Notes: generated by a model not told the origin, from the sequence alone. A stretch of DNA of 44,461 nucleotides from Rickettsiales bacterium (GCA_031288835.1 JAITQO010000004.1:1-44461); one strand, 5' to 3'. Positions 1 to 9,562 are shown, counted from the first letter of the stretch. Numbers and translations: made by a program.

Positions 1-4
1 ACGG

Positions 5-64
5 TTTATAGACCCTATTCCCGCCGGAGTTTACCCCCGCGAAGGCGGGGGCGGGAATGACAAG
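5..64 (+). repeat. Dispersed palindromic repeat, copy 1
   Basis: The copy begins TTTATAGACCCTATTCC and ends GCGGGAATGACAAG. Its inner part holds a GC-rich inverted repeat (CCCCCGC ... GCGGGGG). The same two ends recur in inverted form at 44154-44205, partially at 44312-44339, and as the inverted repeats around the GIY-YIG gene at 18.8-19.3 kb. It is non-coding; the family assignment rests only on comparison inside this window. Confidence 0.7.
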
Positions 65-109
65 TATAAAGGAATGGGAATGACAAGAGGAAAGGCGCCG
101 GAATGACAA
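54..109 (+). repeat. Three GGAATGACAA units at 23-bp spacing
   Basis: The 10-mer GGAATGACAA occurs at 54-63, 77-86 and 100-109, exactly 23 bp apart, with A/G-rich filler between. It extends the end of the dispersed repeat at 5-64 and looks like tandem partial copies of that end. No gene lies between here and the lipoprotein gene ending at 201. Confidence 0.6.
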
Positions 110-200
110 ACCTAAGGGATTTGTTTTAGTTTTCGTTTCCGCTGCTTTTTATCCTTGTCGTTCCGAAGTCCCGCCAGAGGGCGCGAACATCCTCTCCCCG

Positions 201-641
201 TCACTGTCCCAGACCCGCCGGCGTGAAACGCCCGATATTGTTGACCAGCTCCTCTATCATGTTCAGCTCGATCGCCGCGGGAATCGGCGTTTCGTCCTTG
301 TCAATCCATACGTCCGGAAAATCGTCGCCGCCGAGTATTTTCGTCCGCGTGATTTTTCCAGACTTGTCGTCGAACCATACCAGCAACGCCTGCCTGTTGT
401 CATACGTTATGGGAAAAGGCCCGTGATAATTCTCGTCCGCGCCGTAATAAATCCAAACGGAATCTCCGAAAATCGTTCTCGCCTGGGGACTGCCGAACTT
501 TTTTTCCAAATCCGTCGTCGTTTTCACGGCCGCGACCCCCTTTTCCAAATCGCCCGGAAACACAAACCCGCGGTGTTTCGTCTGAAGCGCGCAGGCGGAG
601 CAAGCCATGATTGCAAAAAAATAAGCGGCGATTGTCTTCAT
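201..641 (-). CDS. BamE/SmpA-like outer-membrane lipoprotein
   Basis: A 146-residue protein. The N-terminus is a lipoprotein signal: a short basic start, a hydrophobic stretch and candidate lipobox cysteines at about residues 14 and 17. The mature part carries the pattern of BamE/SmpA/OmlA proteins: a segment ending KKFGSP followed about ten residues later by WIYYG. BamE is a small lipoprotein of the beta-barrel assembly complex on the periplasmic face of the outer membrane. I chose the ATG at 641 because the TTG extension upstream would place 13 extra residues before the signal peptide. No strong Shine-Dalgarno sequence is visible. It is a single gene, separated from the next minus-strand gene by about 150 bp. 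The family match is moderate; it could be another SmpA-fold lipoprotein. Confidence 0.65.
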   Translation of the reverse strand: MKTIAAYFFAIMACSACALQTKHRGFVFPGDLEKGVAAVKTTTDLEKKFGSPQARTIFGDSVWIYYGADENYHGPFPITYDNRQALLVWFDDKSGKITRTKILGGDDFPDVWIDKDETPIPAAIELNMIEELVNNIGRFTPAGLGQ

Positions 642-793
642 TTGCAAGTTAAGTATATTCCATAAATAAAGTTTTCGCAAGCAAACTTTGCCCCCCGTCG
701 TCCCCCGTCACCGGCTTCCGTTTAATAAAAATCTTTGCGCAAGCTTTAATTTGCGCCCGCAATGCGCGCCAAGGATAACGACCGAAACAGCCG

Positions 794-1402
794 CTATTCG
801 CAAGTATAGGTATAATTTCCCTTATTGTCGGAATAGGCCGTGGTTCTATCGGTGACTTCAACCCATCCGTCGCCGCAACCTTCGTTGTCGCCGACAGTCT
901 TTGTCAGAACCATGTCCTCCTCCAAATAACCAAGCGGGCAAGCAACGGCAAGAAGGTAATCCGGGCCGCAAAGCGCGCCGCGAAAATCCGACATCAGCAC
1001 GGCCTCCGCGCAGGCCGCGGCGCAAGACGAATGGCAACCCGCGGAAGTTCCATAATCGGACAGAAACGCATGCGCGCCGACCGCATTGAACACATTCTTC
1101 AGCTGACACCAGCAATACTGCCCGTCCGACGCGGAAGGATTGTTAAGATTGGGGCGGCTGCCGAAGGTATTTGAGCAGCGCCAGATTATTTTTATGTTTC
1201 CGCCGCAGCCGCAATCGTTCACAATCCCGCTCTGCCCGGTTCCAAACGCCCCGGCGCTGGGCATGCAGCCGTTCGCCGCCCCGCTGCCGTAACATGCGGA
1301 GTACCAGTCGCCGCCACCCTGGCAACTGACAAGCGCCCTGCACAATGTTTCGGCGCGCAGATTTGTCATCAGGAAAAACAATGCGAATAAAAATCCCTTC
1401 AT
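794..1402 (-). CDS. Cysteine-rich secreted protein
   Basis: A 202-residue protein beginning MKGFLFALFFLMTNLRAE, a clear signal peptide. The mature part is rich in Cys and Gly, including CGCGG, YCWCQ and CHSSCAAACAE. The many cysteines suggest a disulfide-stabilised exported protein, but I recognise no family. The start is the ATG at 1402, directly before the signal peptide; the longer frame upstream merely overlaps the preceding gene. It lies 20 bp downstream of another secreted, Cys-containing gene on the same strand, so the two are probably co-transcribed. Folding would need periplasmic disulfide formation; a DsbA-like protein is encoded at about 15 kb. Confidence 0.7.
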   Translation of the reverse strand: MKGFLFALFFLMTNLRAETLCRALVSCQGGGDWYSACYGSGAANGCMPSAGAFGTGQSGIVNDCGCGGNIKIIWRCSNTFGSRPNLNNPSASDGQYCWCQLKNVFNAVGAHAFLSDYGTSAGCHSSCAAACAEAVLMSDFRGALCGPDYLLAVACPLGYLEEDMVLTKTVGDNEGCGDGWVEVTDRTTAYSDNKGNYTYTCE

Positions 1403-1422
1403 TTCATCGCTCCCGCCGGGCG

Positions 1423-2004
1423 CTACATTACCGCTCTGACTTGCGCTTCGGTCCACAGCATGCCGTGCGCCGCCGCATCGCTTTCGGCCAGATTGCGTAT
1501 GCTTATCCTTGACATGGCCCGGTCTATATCCTCGCTGGCGGAAGAACAGCAACAGCATTCCAAGCCGCAGCCGCTTGGCCCGCCCGAGACATAAGTTCTC
1601 GGGCTTGACAGCAGCGCGCCGCCGTTTGGTCTTAGGAGATACAGCGTGCCGCTGACCCAAAACGTGCCCTCAGCGTTGCTGCATGCCTGTTTGACGCCGC
1701 CATAAATGGCCACATGATAGCCGCCGGGGATAAACATGCCGTCCGATTTCGCCCTATAATGATGCCAGGCGCTGTCATTATCCCCGGCCCATGTCTCGGT
1801 GGTCACCAAATATAGCCCGCCGATTGGAACCGTTATGACCTCGCCCCACCAATAATATGTATGCCCCCAGCCGGATGACGACGACTGGGAAAAACCTCCG
1901 GTATAATTGACCTGCCATTTCTTTTGGCACAGACGGACAGCCCCGGCGACGCGCATCCCCGCCATTAAAACCGCCAAAAACATAATTGCCCTTTTTATTG
2001 TCAT
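1423..2004 (-). CDS. Secreted protein with CCCC cluster
   Basis: A 193-residue protein with an N-terminal signal peptide (hydrophobic core within residues 7-22, ending around AGA). The middle is rich in Trp, Tyr and Gly, like a beta-sheet surface domain. Near residue 150 there is a run of four cysteines (ECCCCSS), followed by a charged C-terminal helix. I recognise no family. The GCGGGGG directly before the ATG at 2004 may serve as a Shine-Dalgarno sequence. It is the first gene of a probable two-gene operon with the Cys-rich gene ending at 794; both products should be exported. Confidence 0.7.
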   Translation of the reverse strand: MTIKRAIMFLAVLMAGMRVAGAVRLCQKKWQVNYTGGFSQSSSSGWGHTYYWWGEVITVPIGGLYLVTTETWAGDNDSAWHHYRAKSDGMFIPGGYHVAIYGGVKQACSNAEGTFWVSGTLYLLRPNGGALLSSPRTYVSGGPSGCGLECCCCSSASEDIDRAMSRISIRNLAESDAAAHGMLWTEAQVRAVM

Positions 2005-2403
2005 CCCCCGCTCGATTGTCCCGCAGCCTTAGATTTTCACCCTGCGGCAAACCGCCAGGCAGGACGAAAATGGAAAACCGCCGTAGATGGCGGTTGGAGT
2101 TTAGAAACAATCTGAAGAATTGCATGGCTTATTCCATATATTCGCCATCCTCCAACCATTCTGTTGGAGTTTTTTTGCCACTCACGGCACTTCAGACGAG
2201 GTTTCTACGCCCCATACCCACAACTACGGATACTTTCGCATTATAAAAATTATGCGCGATAAAAACAAGGAAAATTTTAGGAAACCTATCATAAAAAAAT
2301 CGGCGAAATCAATTTCGAATATCATGCGGCATGATTTTCTGACTTCCGGCGCTACATTAAAAATACAGGGCTTTTCAGTATCGCATTTACATTTCGCGCA
2401 TCA
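2005..2403. other. Intergenic region with three small inverted repeats
   Basis: I see no convincing gene here. AACCGCC-GTAGAT-GGCGGTT at 2076-2095 forms a 7-bp hairpin followed by a short T-rich run when read on the minus strand, so it could be a leader attenuator for the gene starting at 2004. CGAAAT-CA-ATTTCG (2305-2318) and ATCATGC-G-GCATGAT (2321-2335) are adjacent perfect inverted repeats; the second is followed by TTTTCT on the plus strand. No promoter is clear. Confidence 0.4.
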
Positions 2404-2431
2404 TAAAAAATCCCGCCGGGGCGGGATTTTT
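2404..2431 (-). terminator. Rho-independent terminator of rplY
   Basis: The stem TCCCGCC/GGCGGGA with a two-base loop is flanked by A and T tracts, directly after the rplY stop codon. The U tract required for minus-strand termination is present. The same stem-loop recurs at 19332-19359. Confidence 0.85.
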
Positions 2432-3118
2432 TTATTTCTTCGAATCTTCTTTCTTCGCGGGTTCGGACGCAGCGGACGCCTTCTTGGCGTCAGAGGTTGG
2501 CGTGGCCGCCGCGGGCGCCACTGCGGCCGCCGCAGGCTTTGCCTCCGTCTCTTCCTTCATCTTTCCGGTTATAGTGACGAATGCCAAATCCGCCTGATGC
2601 AATCCCAGCCTGACGCCATCGGGCAGAACCAAATCCCGGCCGTGGACGGTTTCGGTTATATCCAGGTTCGACAAATCCACGTCGATTCTTTCCGGAATAT
2701 CGTCGACCCTTGCCAGCAGGGCGACGCTGCGCACAGCAAAGTTCAAAGCGCCGCCCATTTTAAGCCCGCGCGACGACGACGCGTTCAGCAGGTTGACCGG
2801 CACGCCGACGGCGACAGGCTTTGATACGTCAACGCGCTTGAAATCCACATGCAGCGGCGTATCCTTCACAGGATGATATTGTATGTCCGCCAGCATCGCG
2901 TTTTCTTTCGTCTTGCCCGTGTCAATGACGAACAATTTCGTCCGAAGCCCCGGGCGTTTGACCAATTCCCCGAAATCATGCCCGTCCAGTTCGACGGCCG
3001 TCGGCCCGATTTTATTTCCGTAAATCACGGCGGGGATTTTTTTGTCCAATCTGACCTTGCGCGCGGCCCCCTTGCCTGCGGCATTCCGCAAACCAGCGGA
3101 TATTTCTATTTTTGCCAT
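2432..3118 (-). CDS. rplY: 50S ribosomal protein L25 (Ctc-type, long form)
   Basis: A 228-residue protein. The N-terminal half is the L25 5S-rRNA-binding domain: the segment AARKVRLDKKIPAVIYG is typical of the family, and HVDFKRVD closes the domain. The second beta domain of long Ctc-type L25 follows (residues about 95-185). The final 45 residues are a low-complexity Ala/Lys tail, common in alphaproteobacterial L25. The start ATG at 3118 has AAAGGA upstream. A promoter at 3170-3198 and a terminator at the stop codon suggest a monocistronic unit. The gene that often follows rplY (pth) is absent here. Confidence 0.95.
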   Translation of the reverse strand: MAKIEISAGLRNAAGKGAARKVRLDKKIPAVIYGNKIGPTAVELDGHDFGELVKRPGLRTKLFVIDTGKTKENAMLADIQYHPVKDTPLHVDFKRVDVSKPVAVGVPVNLLNASSSRGLKMGGALNFAVRSVALLARVDDIPERIDVDLSNLDITETVHGRDLVLPDGVRLGLHQADLAFVTITGKMKEETEAKPAAAAVAPAAATPTSDAKKASAASEPAKKEDSKK

Positions 3119-3169
3119 TTTTCAATCCTTTGTTAAACGGTCGCAACCTCCAAGGGTGTTGCGCGGAAA

Positions 3170-3198
3170 ATTATGGCATATTTTTTGCGCGAAATCAA
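3170..3198 (-). promoter_or_regulatory. Sigma-70-type promoter of rplY
   Basis: Read on the minus strand: TTGATT, 17-nt spacer, CATAAT. The -35 box lies next to the autotransporter stop codon, so rplY has its own promoter. The leader is about 45 nt long and includes the AAAGGA ribosome-binding site. Confidence 0.65.
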
Positions 3199-3199
3199 G

Positions 3200-6100
3200 T
3201 CAGAAGCGCATAGACATGCCAAAATGCGCGTTATGCGTTTTGACCGCCGCGTTGTGGTGATACCCGTATCCGACGCCGAACTGCAGTCCGCCGATGGTCA
3301 GAAACTCCACCCCCGCCCTGCCCGTCAGCCACAGCGGGGACGTATCTATTTTATAATCCGAATACGCGTCGCCGCTTGCGAACATGTATTCGATTCTATC
3401 GCCCATGCCCACAATCTCGTATTCCCCGCCGACAGACAGATACGGCCTCATTATAAACGTCGGCTGCAGATAAATCCGCTTTTGAAGCATCAGCGAATAT
3501 CCGGGCGCGACCGTCGCGTATTTGTCCTGTTTTATGCTCATATAATCCGCGCCGCCCGCTGTTTCCGAGAATTCGAACCCTTTGTTCTGCGCAAACCTTA
3601 CCGACACGTTCCCGACCATATACTGCCCGGAAATCGAATGTATTATCCCTATCTCGCCGCCAAAGCCGGACGATTGCCCGTCGCCGCCGATGTTCGCCAT
3701 ATAATCATGCGTTTTGTCGAGGCCGAGCTTATGCGAATAAAAGTTTCCGGAAATATACAATTGCGCCGAATCGGCCATCTTGTAAATCATATATCCGCCG
3801 GCGTTCACAGACGTGCCGCTGGCCTTCGTATTCCGCCCGCCCGTAATGCTTTTCGAGCCATACGACAGGTCCAGCGTCTGCTTTCCGTTGCTGTCCGCCA
3901 TGGTCATTCCGGCATTGAATCCGATAATCAGCCCCCGGCCGATTTGCATATCGTATCCGGCGGCCGCGGACATGGTTTCGTCTTTTATGGAGCCGCCCTC
4001 GGGGCTCGACAACGAACCGATTCCATAGTTCGCGTCCACCCACAATTTGCTTCTCGCGCGGTTGCGCGTCCACAGCGATTCGTCAACCATGCGCTTTTGC
4101 AGACTGTTCTGCGCCATTCTTTCGGCCGAGTTCACCAAATGCGCGAACTGCCCGCCCTCGGTCGGCGCGAACAGGCGCGAAAATTCATGCAGCGGCAGCG
4201 GCTTGTTATCGTTATGGTAAACCTCCATCCGATTATACAATTCTTCCGCCATATTCGAATATATGGTTCCGCGATACGCTTCCTTCAGCGCCTCTATCGG
4301 ATTATTGTTGTAAAACTTCGCCCTAAGCAGCCCGTAATGCGCCCAGTTGTCAATCGCGCCCGCGGAATTGTCGATGTTGAAGTCCGGTTTCAGCGGCTGA
4401 ATCTTCTCGCGAACGGAAAACATTTCTATCAGCCCCCCATACTGCCGGTCGAATACGGCGAACAAAGAATCGCCGTCCTGCCGCATATACACCGGCACCC
4501 CGTTCGGGTCGAATCCCGCGGCGCCCAGATAATCAAAGCACAGCGTCATGTCGGCATTGCAGAAATACACGTTCAAACTGCGCGGCAAAAGGTCGAAGCT
4601 TTTGATTTCAGAAGCCTGCAGCAGCCATACCGCCACATCCCTGTCCTTTACCGTGTCAAAGTCGAATATGGTCAGCCCGATGCTTCCATCCTTAAAATCA
4701 TTCTGGCGCTGCAACGCGTTGTTTGCCCCGTGAAAGTCCAGATTAAACGTGCCGCCGACATCAATAATCGGCTTTGCGTTCGTCGTGTTAAGAACCACGG
4801 CGTTGTTCGCGTCGCGCTCGATTGGCACATAGAAATCATACTGGTTCGGCACGCTGCTGCCTCCATTCCCCTTCGGCAATACAGCAAACAGCAATTTGCT
4901 GCGGTTGTTGAACAAATAGTCTCCGCCGATGCGCATTCTTCCGAGGCCCAAAAACTCCACCCCGCCGGTCACGCTGCCGCCGATGTCGACGTTCAGGAAC
5001 GGCGCCCAGCCGCCCGAGGACGAATAATCGACCCCGTTCGGCAGGCTGCATATGCCGGTCACGCAGCCGGAGAGATAGTTGGTCGCGCTGACGATAATCC
5101 TTCCGCTGTTCGCCGACAGGCTGCCGCCGACATCCAATACGGAGGTGTTCAGCCTCAATGTGTGCCCAAGTTTCCCGGATATGCTGCCGTCCGTGTGCAG
5201 GGTCTTGCCATCGGCCATCGAAATCGTGAAATCATAGCCGCCGTTTATAATTGAAATCGAGCTCGAGCCCCCGGCGACGCCCTGCACGATATGGTTGACC
5301 GATATGTCGCCCAAAGACTTGAATCCGTTTCCGGTTATGCTCAGGCTGCCGGACATGCCGTTTATTCCGCCGATTATCAGCGCGTCCTCCTTGTTCGCCA
5401 GCACGGTGTTCCACACCGTCAGATTCATTGTTCCGGAGTTTACGATTTTCCCAAGCGTCGCCGTGCCGTTGCCCACTTCCAAATTGAACGCGCCGCTGTT
5501 GTCGATATCCGCAATATCCAACAAATCGGCGGCGCCGAATAACAAACTTCCGCTGTTAACAATCCCCTTCCCTACGACGATGCCGTTGCCGGCGGATATG
5601 CTGGTCGAACCGCTGTTCACGAATGTGTTTGTTGCGGTGGACGACGCGCTGCCGGTAATCTTGAAGGTTCCCGCCCCGTCAAGCGCGAAAGACGAGCCGG
5701 CCTGCGCCGAATATGTTTCCGCCGACAATATTTTGCCGCCATACCCCTTTATTTTCGCATTGCCGGAATAAACCGTCAGCGCCCCGGCGACATTCATGTT
5801 GCCGCCGACATCCAACGTCTGCGTTCCGCCGGACGCAGATAATTTCAGCGCGTAGGGGTCCGTAGCGCTGCCGAATGCCAGCCCCCCGGCCAACGCTATG
5901 TCATTCTGCGATTTCAGAGTCAGCCCGTTCCAGTCGATTGACCCGGCGGTATGCGTCAGCGAACCGATTGTAGCGCCGGTCCCGGTCAGCGTCATAGAGC
6001 CGCCGTTCATCGCAATTGCGCCAATCATCCAATAATTGCTCGCATTGGAAATCGCCATGGCGCCGGCATTGTTCGTTATGTCGCCCATTGCCAGCAGCGA

Positions 6101-9100
6101 ACCGGAGTTGTTCGTAATGGTTATCGCGTTGCCGACGCACGACGCGTCCGCGCAATTCACGATATTTCCTATGCTTCCGCCGCCCGCGGTCGTGATTGAC
6201 AAGGCGCCGGCGTTCCCTATTCCGCCAAGGCCGACCGCGCCGGACACCGTAGAAAAAGACAGGGTTCCGTAATTGATTATGCTTCCCGTTCCGCTTATGC
6301 CGCCGCCCGAGTAAATCGACAATTGCTTTCCCGCGCCGACATCCACACCGCCGCCGAATATCAGGCTCGAAGCGCTCACCGACGCGCTGGTGACATTGTC
6401 GTCAATCAGAATCCCCGAAGAATTGCCGACAAGCGCGGCGCTGAAATTGCCGCCGACTCCATTATTGAAATTGATTCCGTTTCCTATATTCGCGGCGCCG
6501 GTCACGTTCAGGTTGCCATATGTCTTGATTACCCCCCTGCCGGACTGGAGCAAAGACCCGGCGGTTGTCTTTCCCGCGTTCAGAATAATGGTGTTGGCGC
6601 CGCCGCCGGCTCCCGCGCCGATGGCGGACAATGCGCCGCCAATCGTTATGCCGCCCGCGTTCGACGACTTCAATTCCAATGTTCTGGCCGTATCGCCGGA
6701 GACCAGCACGCCGCCGCCGATACTAATCGTTCCGCCCCCGACATCAATCGACAGCGACGGATTGGCGCCCGAGACGCCTATGTTCATGTTTCCAGGCGCA
6801 TAACTTACCCCCGTTCCCCATATCAGTTCCTTTGCGACGGACAACGACGCAAACCCATCGTTCGCATAATCCACCTTTATGCCGGAGAGTTCGCCGATTA
6901 TGTTCAAGAATCCGCCCGCGCCGACGGATATTCCGTCGTCGACGGACATTATTCCGGCGCTTCCCCCTATGTCCGCGCGGCCGCCGTTCATTATGATGCT
7001 CTGGAAATGATGGTCTGTCGCAAGGTCCAGAGCGGCGTTATGAAAATAAATATGCGCGGTTCCCGCACCGCTTATAAAATCGCCGGCCATCGCCAGTTTG
7101 TTCACGTCAATCCGAAGGGTTCCGTCATTCTCCAAATACCCCATCGTCAGTTTTTGCGCGCCGCTCTGCCCGGCCTGCGTTCCGACCGCGGTCGTTACGG
7201 TCAACGTCCCGTCGTTATCCACATGTCCCAAAACGGCGCCGCCAACGCCATATATCGACATGATTCCGTTATTCTCAACCCTGCCGGCCGACACAACCGT
7301 CCGCGCCTCCAGCGATATGTTTCCGGAATTGCCTACGGTGCCGGAGATACCCATCGTCTCCGCCCCCAAATACATGCTCATCGAGGCGCCGTTCGTAACC
7401 GACGACGCGCTTATGCCGGCGCCGGCGCCCGTTCCCGTCAGTTTCAGATACAATTTCGACATGGTGTTGCCCAACAGGCTCGCCATATAATCAACGCCGT
7501 CGGTGTTCGTAAACGCAAGCGTCCCCGTTTCCAGATAGAAATCCGACGCGTTCGCCTGATTAAATATTCCGCCGAGCGACGTCTTCCCGCTCACAATGGC
7601 GCGGAACGAGCCGTTGTTGCTGAACGTTCCGTCGATTGTCAGATTGCCGAGCGGAGAAATGAAACTCCATTCCCCGGTGTCGACGCCCTTTGATGGGTCG
7701 AGATTGCTATATGTCCAGTTGCCGTTGCCGTCAGACCAATCCCAGCCGAAATGCATCGAGCCATTCAGCATGTTTATGACATTTCCCTTAAACAAGACAT
7801 CGCCTCCGCCGCGCGCGATGATGATTTTTCCGCCTCCGGAATTGTTCGCGTCCCCCCTCACCTCGATATCCCCGCCGGCGGATAAAACGACGTCGTTCGC
7901 CTTGAGGTTGTATAGATATCCGCCGATTGCCAAATCGCCCCCGGCCGTCAATTTGGTTTTCCCGGTGCTTGCGGTGTCGTTGTTCAGAAAACCGGTTGTC
8001 AAATCATCGTCAGCGTTCAAATCCAAAATCTTTCCGCCGTTTTCGATATTTCCAACAATTATGCCGTTCGTCAGGGTCGTCGCGCCCGCGCTGAGGCCGT
8101 TCGCCGTCTTGACCACAATCTCCGCGTCCGCTGCGTTCGCGATATTTCCCGCGTTGAACGACGCGACCATGCCGCCCGCCTGCCCCGCGGCGCCGACATG
8201 AAGTTTCGCGCCCGCCTCCACGCTTATGTTTCCGAATCCATGGGCGTCAAGCGCCGCCTGCAATTCATCCAGCAATTCCGGCGTCACGGCGCCCGCGTTC
8301 GCCGTCAGAATCGCCGCAACGTCCCCAAAGCCGTTCTGCGTCAAAAGCGTCGCGATTGCCGGCGACATCGCCCCCCCGCTCGCAGTTATCTCGCTTTGCA
8401 ATTGGGACGCCAGCGCGCCCCCGCCCCTCGCGGACAAGATATCCTTGAAGACGCCGAGCACCGAGGACATAGGCGGCGGGGCGCCCGAGAACGATATGCC
8501 GCCGAATTCCATCCCGATTCCGTTGAAATCGATGTCGATATAGTCCGAAGTCGAATTGACGCCGTCGATTTCCAACGTCTTTCCGGCCGCCAATTTCAGC
8601 GCGGTCGCGTTGACCGCCAGCCCGGCGCCGACCAATATGCCGCCGCGGCTGCGAATCACATAGTCGGAACCCGCGGCATTCCCGGCAAGCTCGAACCTGC
8701 CGTTCAGCGTTCCGTCCGCGGCATATCCGACATCCATCCGCCCCTTCGCGTCCAGCCCGCCGATTTTCAAAATATTGTTCCCGATATTCGCGGACAACAG
8801 GGATTTCGCGCCGACGACGATTTTTCCATCGACTTCCAACGTATAGCCGGAATCAAGTACCGAATGCCCGCCGAACGTTATGAAATCCCCGCCGATTTCG
8901 ATTCCGCCGCTCGCGGCGAGGATAATCCCGGCGGTGGAGTTTCCGGCGTTGAACGCGGACGTTCCGTTTTTCGTATTGTTCCAAACGCTGCCCGCAATGC
9001 TTAAATCGCCGGATGAGTTCAGATATACGGACGCAATCGAAACGCCGTTGCCCTTGTAGTCATAATACCGCCAGTTGGAAAGGTTCAGAATCGAAACGCC

Positions 9101-9562
9101 GTTCGCATCGGACCCGTTGACGTCAATCCGTCCGGAATCGATTTTCAACAGCGAGCCGGACGTTTGGCTCTGGGCCGGGTCATAGTCCGCGTTTATCGCT
9201 TCGCCCGCGTCGAACAGATAATTGCCGTTCGCGTCCGCAAAACCCGCGCCGTTCCAAATGAATCCGCCGAGCATGACCCCGCCCGGCGTCCCTCCATCCG
9301 ACGGGGCAAGCTCCAAAATGCCGGCATTCCTAATGCTATTGCGCCCGCCCGACGACGACAGCAAATCCACCGCTTTCAACCCGTTCGCCGCCCCGGTCAA
9401 AGTCGTATTGCCCGTGTTTATCAAATCTCCGTTGGGATTGCCGGCCGGGGCCGTGCACGACAACACGCCGTTCGCGTCAATCGTGCAGTTGCTAGGCAAC
9501 GCGGCGTATGCCCCAATGGGGCTGAACAGCAGCGCCAAAACCAGGATTTTTTTCAACCGCAC
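3200..9562 (-). CDS. Giant type Va autotransporter (surface protein)
   Basis: A 2120-residue protein. The signal peptide is MRKL-like: the chain opens MRLKKILVLALL and a cleavage site follows AYA. Residues about 30-1600 are Gly/Asn/Ser-rich short repeats (many of the form GGxxxxxGxxxNxG), as expected for a beta-helical passenger. A linker with helical character (about 1740-1820) precedes a C-terminal barrel of about 290 residues that ends in SMRF, the terminal aromatic residue expected for BAM-dependent insertion. The start is GTG at 9562 with GGGGAG nine bases upstream; the nearby ATG is out of frame. The passenger has very few cysteines, as usual for autotransporters. The ligand or activity is unknown; no protease triad is evident, so adhesion is the default inference. 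A promoter lies at 9590-9618. Confidence 0.92.
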   Translation of the reverse strand: MRLKKILVLALLFSPIGAYAALPSNCTIDANGVLSCTAPAGNPNGDLINTGNTTLTGAANGLKAVDLLSSSGGRNSIRNAGILELAPSDGGTPGGVMLGGFIWNGAGFADANGNYLFDAGEAINADYDPAQSQTSGSLLKIDSGRIDVNGSDANGVSILNLSNWRYYDYKGNGVSIASVYLNSSGDLSIAGSVWNNTKNGTSAFNAGNSTAGIILAASGGIEIGGDFITFGGHSVLDSGYTLEVDGKIVVGAKSLLSANIGNNILKIGGLDAKGRMDVGYAADGTLNGRFELAGNAAGSDYVIRSRGGILVGAGLAVNATALKLAAGKTLEIDGVNSTSDYIDIDFNGIGMEFGGISFSGAPPPMSSVLGVFKDILSARGGGALASQLQSEITASGGAMSPAIATLLTQNGFGDVAAILTANAGAVTPELLDELQAALDAHGFGNISVEAGAKLHVGAAGQAGGMVASFNAGNIANAADAEIVVKTANGLSAGATTLTNGIIVGNIENGGKILDLNADDDLTTGFLNNDTASTGKTKLTAGGDLAIGGYLYNLKANDVVLSAGGDIEVRGDANNSGGGKIIIARGGGDVLFKGNVINMLNGSMHFGWDWSDGNGNWTYSNLDPSKGVDTGEWSFISPLGNLTIDGTFSNNGSFRAIVSGKTSLGGIFNQANASDFYLETGTLAFTNTDGVDYMASLLGNTMSKLYLKLTGTGAGAGISASSVTNGASMSMYLGAETMGISGTVGNSGNISLEARTVVSAGRVENNGIMSIYGVGGAVLGHVDNDGTLTVTTAVGTQAGQSGAQKLTMGYLENDGTLRIDVNKLAMAGDFISGAGTAHIYFHNAALDLATDHHFQSIIMNGGRADIGGSAGIMSVDDGISVGAGGFLNIIGELSGIKVDYANDGFASLSVAKELIWGTGVSYAPGNMNIGVSGANPSLSIDVGGGTISIGGGVLVSGDTARTLELKSSNAGGITIGGALSAIGAGAGGGANTIILNAGKTTAGSLLQSGRGVIKTYGNLNVTGAANIGNGINFNNGVGGNFSAALVGNSSGILIDDNVTSASVSASSLIFGGGVDVGAGKQLSIYSGGGISGTGSIINYGTLSFSTVSGAVGLGGIGNAGALSITTAGGGSIGNIVNCADASCVGNAITITNNSGSLLAMGDITNNAGAMAISNASNYWMIGAIAMNGGSMTLTGTGATIGSLTHTAGSIDWNGLTLKSQNDIALAGGLAFGSATDPYALKLSASGGTQTLDVGGNMNVAGALTVYSGNAKIKGYGGKILSAETYSAQAGSSFALDGAGTFKITGSASSTATNTFVNSGSTSISAGNGIVVGKGIVNSGSLLFGAADLLDIADIDNSGAFNLEVGNGTATLGKIVNSGTMNLTVWNTVLANKEDALIIGGINGMSGSLSITGNGFKSLGDISVNHIVQGVAGGSSSISIINGGYDFTISMADGKTLHTDGSISGKLGHTLRLNTSVLDVGGSLSANSGRIIVSATNYLSGCVTGICSLPNGVDYSSSGGWAPFLNVDIGGSVTGGVEFLGLGRMRIGGDYLFNNRSKLLFAVLPKGNGGSSVPNQYDFYVPIERDANNAVVLNTTNAKPIIDVGGTFNLDFHGANNALQRQNDFKDGSIGLTIFDFDTVKDRDVAVWLLQASEIKSFDLLPRSLNVYFCNADMTLCFDYLGAAGFDPNGVPVYMRQDGDSLFAVFDRQYGGLIEMFSVREKIQPLKPDFNIDNSAGAIDNWAHYGLLRAKFYNNNPIEALKEAYRGTIYSNMAEELYNRMEVYHNDNKPLPLHEFSRLFAPTEGGQFAHLVNSAERMAQNSLQKRMVDESLWTRNRARSKLWVDANYGIGSLSSPEGGSIKDETMSAAAGYDMQIGRGLIIGFNAGMTMADSNGKQTLDLSYGSKSITGGRNTKASGTSVNAGGYMIYKMADSAQLYISGNFYSHKLGLDKTHDYMANIGGDGQSSGFGGEIGIIHSISGQYMVGNVSVRFAQNKGFEFSETAGGADYMSIKQDKYATVAPGYSLMLQKRIYLQPTFIMRPYLSVGGEYEIVGMGDRIEYMFASGDAYSDYKIDTSPLWLTGRAGVEFLTIGGLQFGVGYGYHHNAAVKTHNAHFGMSMRF

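Noticed and set aside
54-109. CRISPR array
   Set aside because: The repeats are only 10 bp with 13-bp intervals and there are no cas genes; they match the end of the dispersed repeat.
2120-2824. 234-codon plus-strand open frame
   Set aside because: It starts in the intergenic gap but half of it is antisense to rplY and it crosses the rplY terminator; no family features.
3173-5254. 693-codon plus-strand open frame
   Set aside because: It runs antisense through the autotransporter gene and has no ribosome-binding site, motif or signal; it arises from GC-rich codons on the opposite strand.
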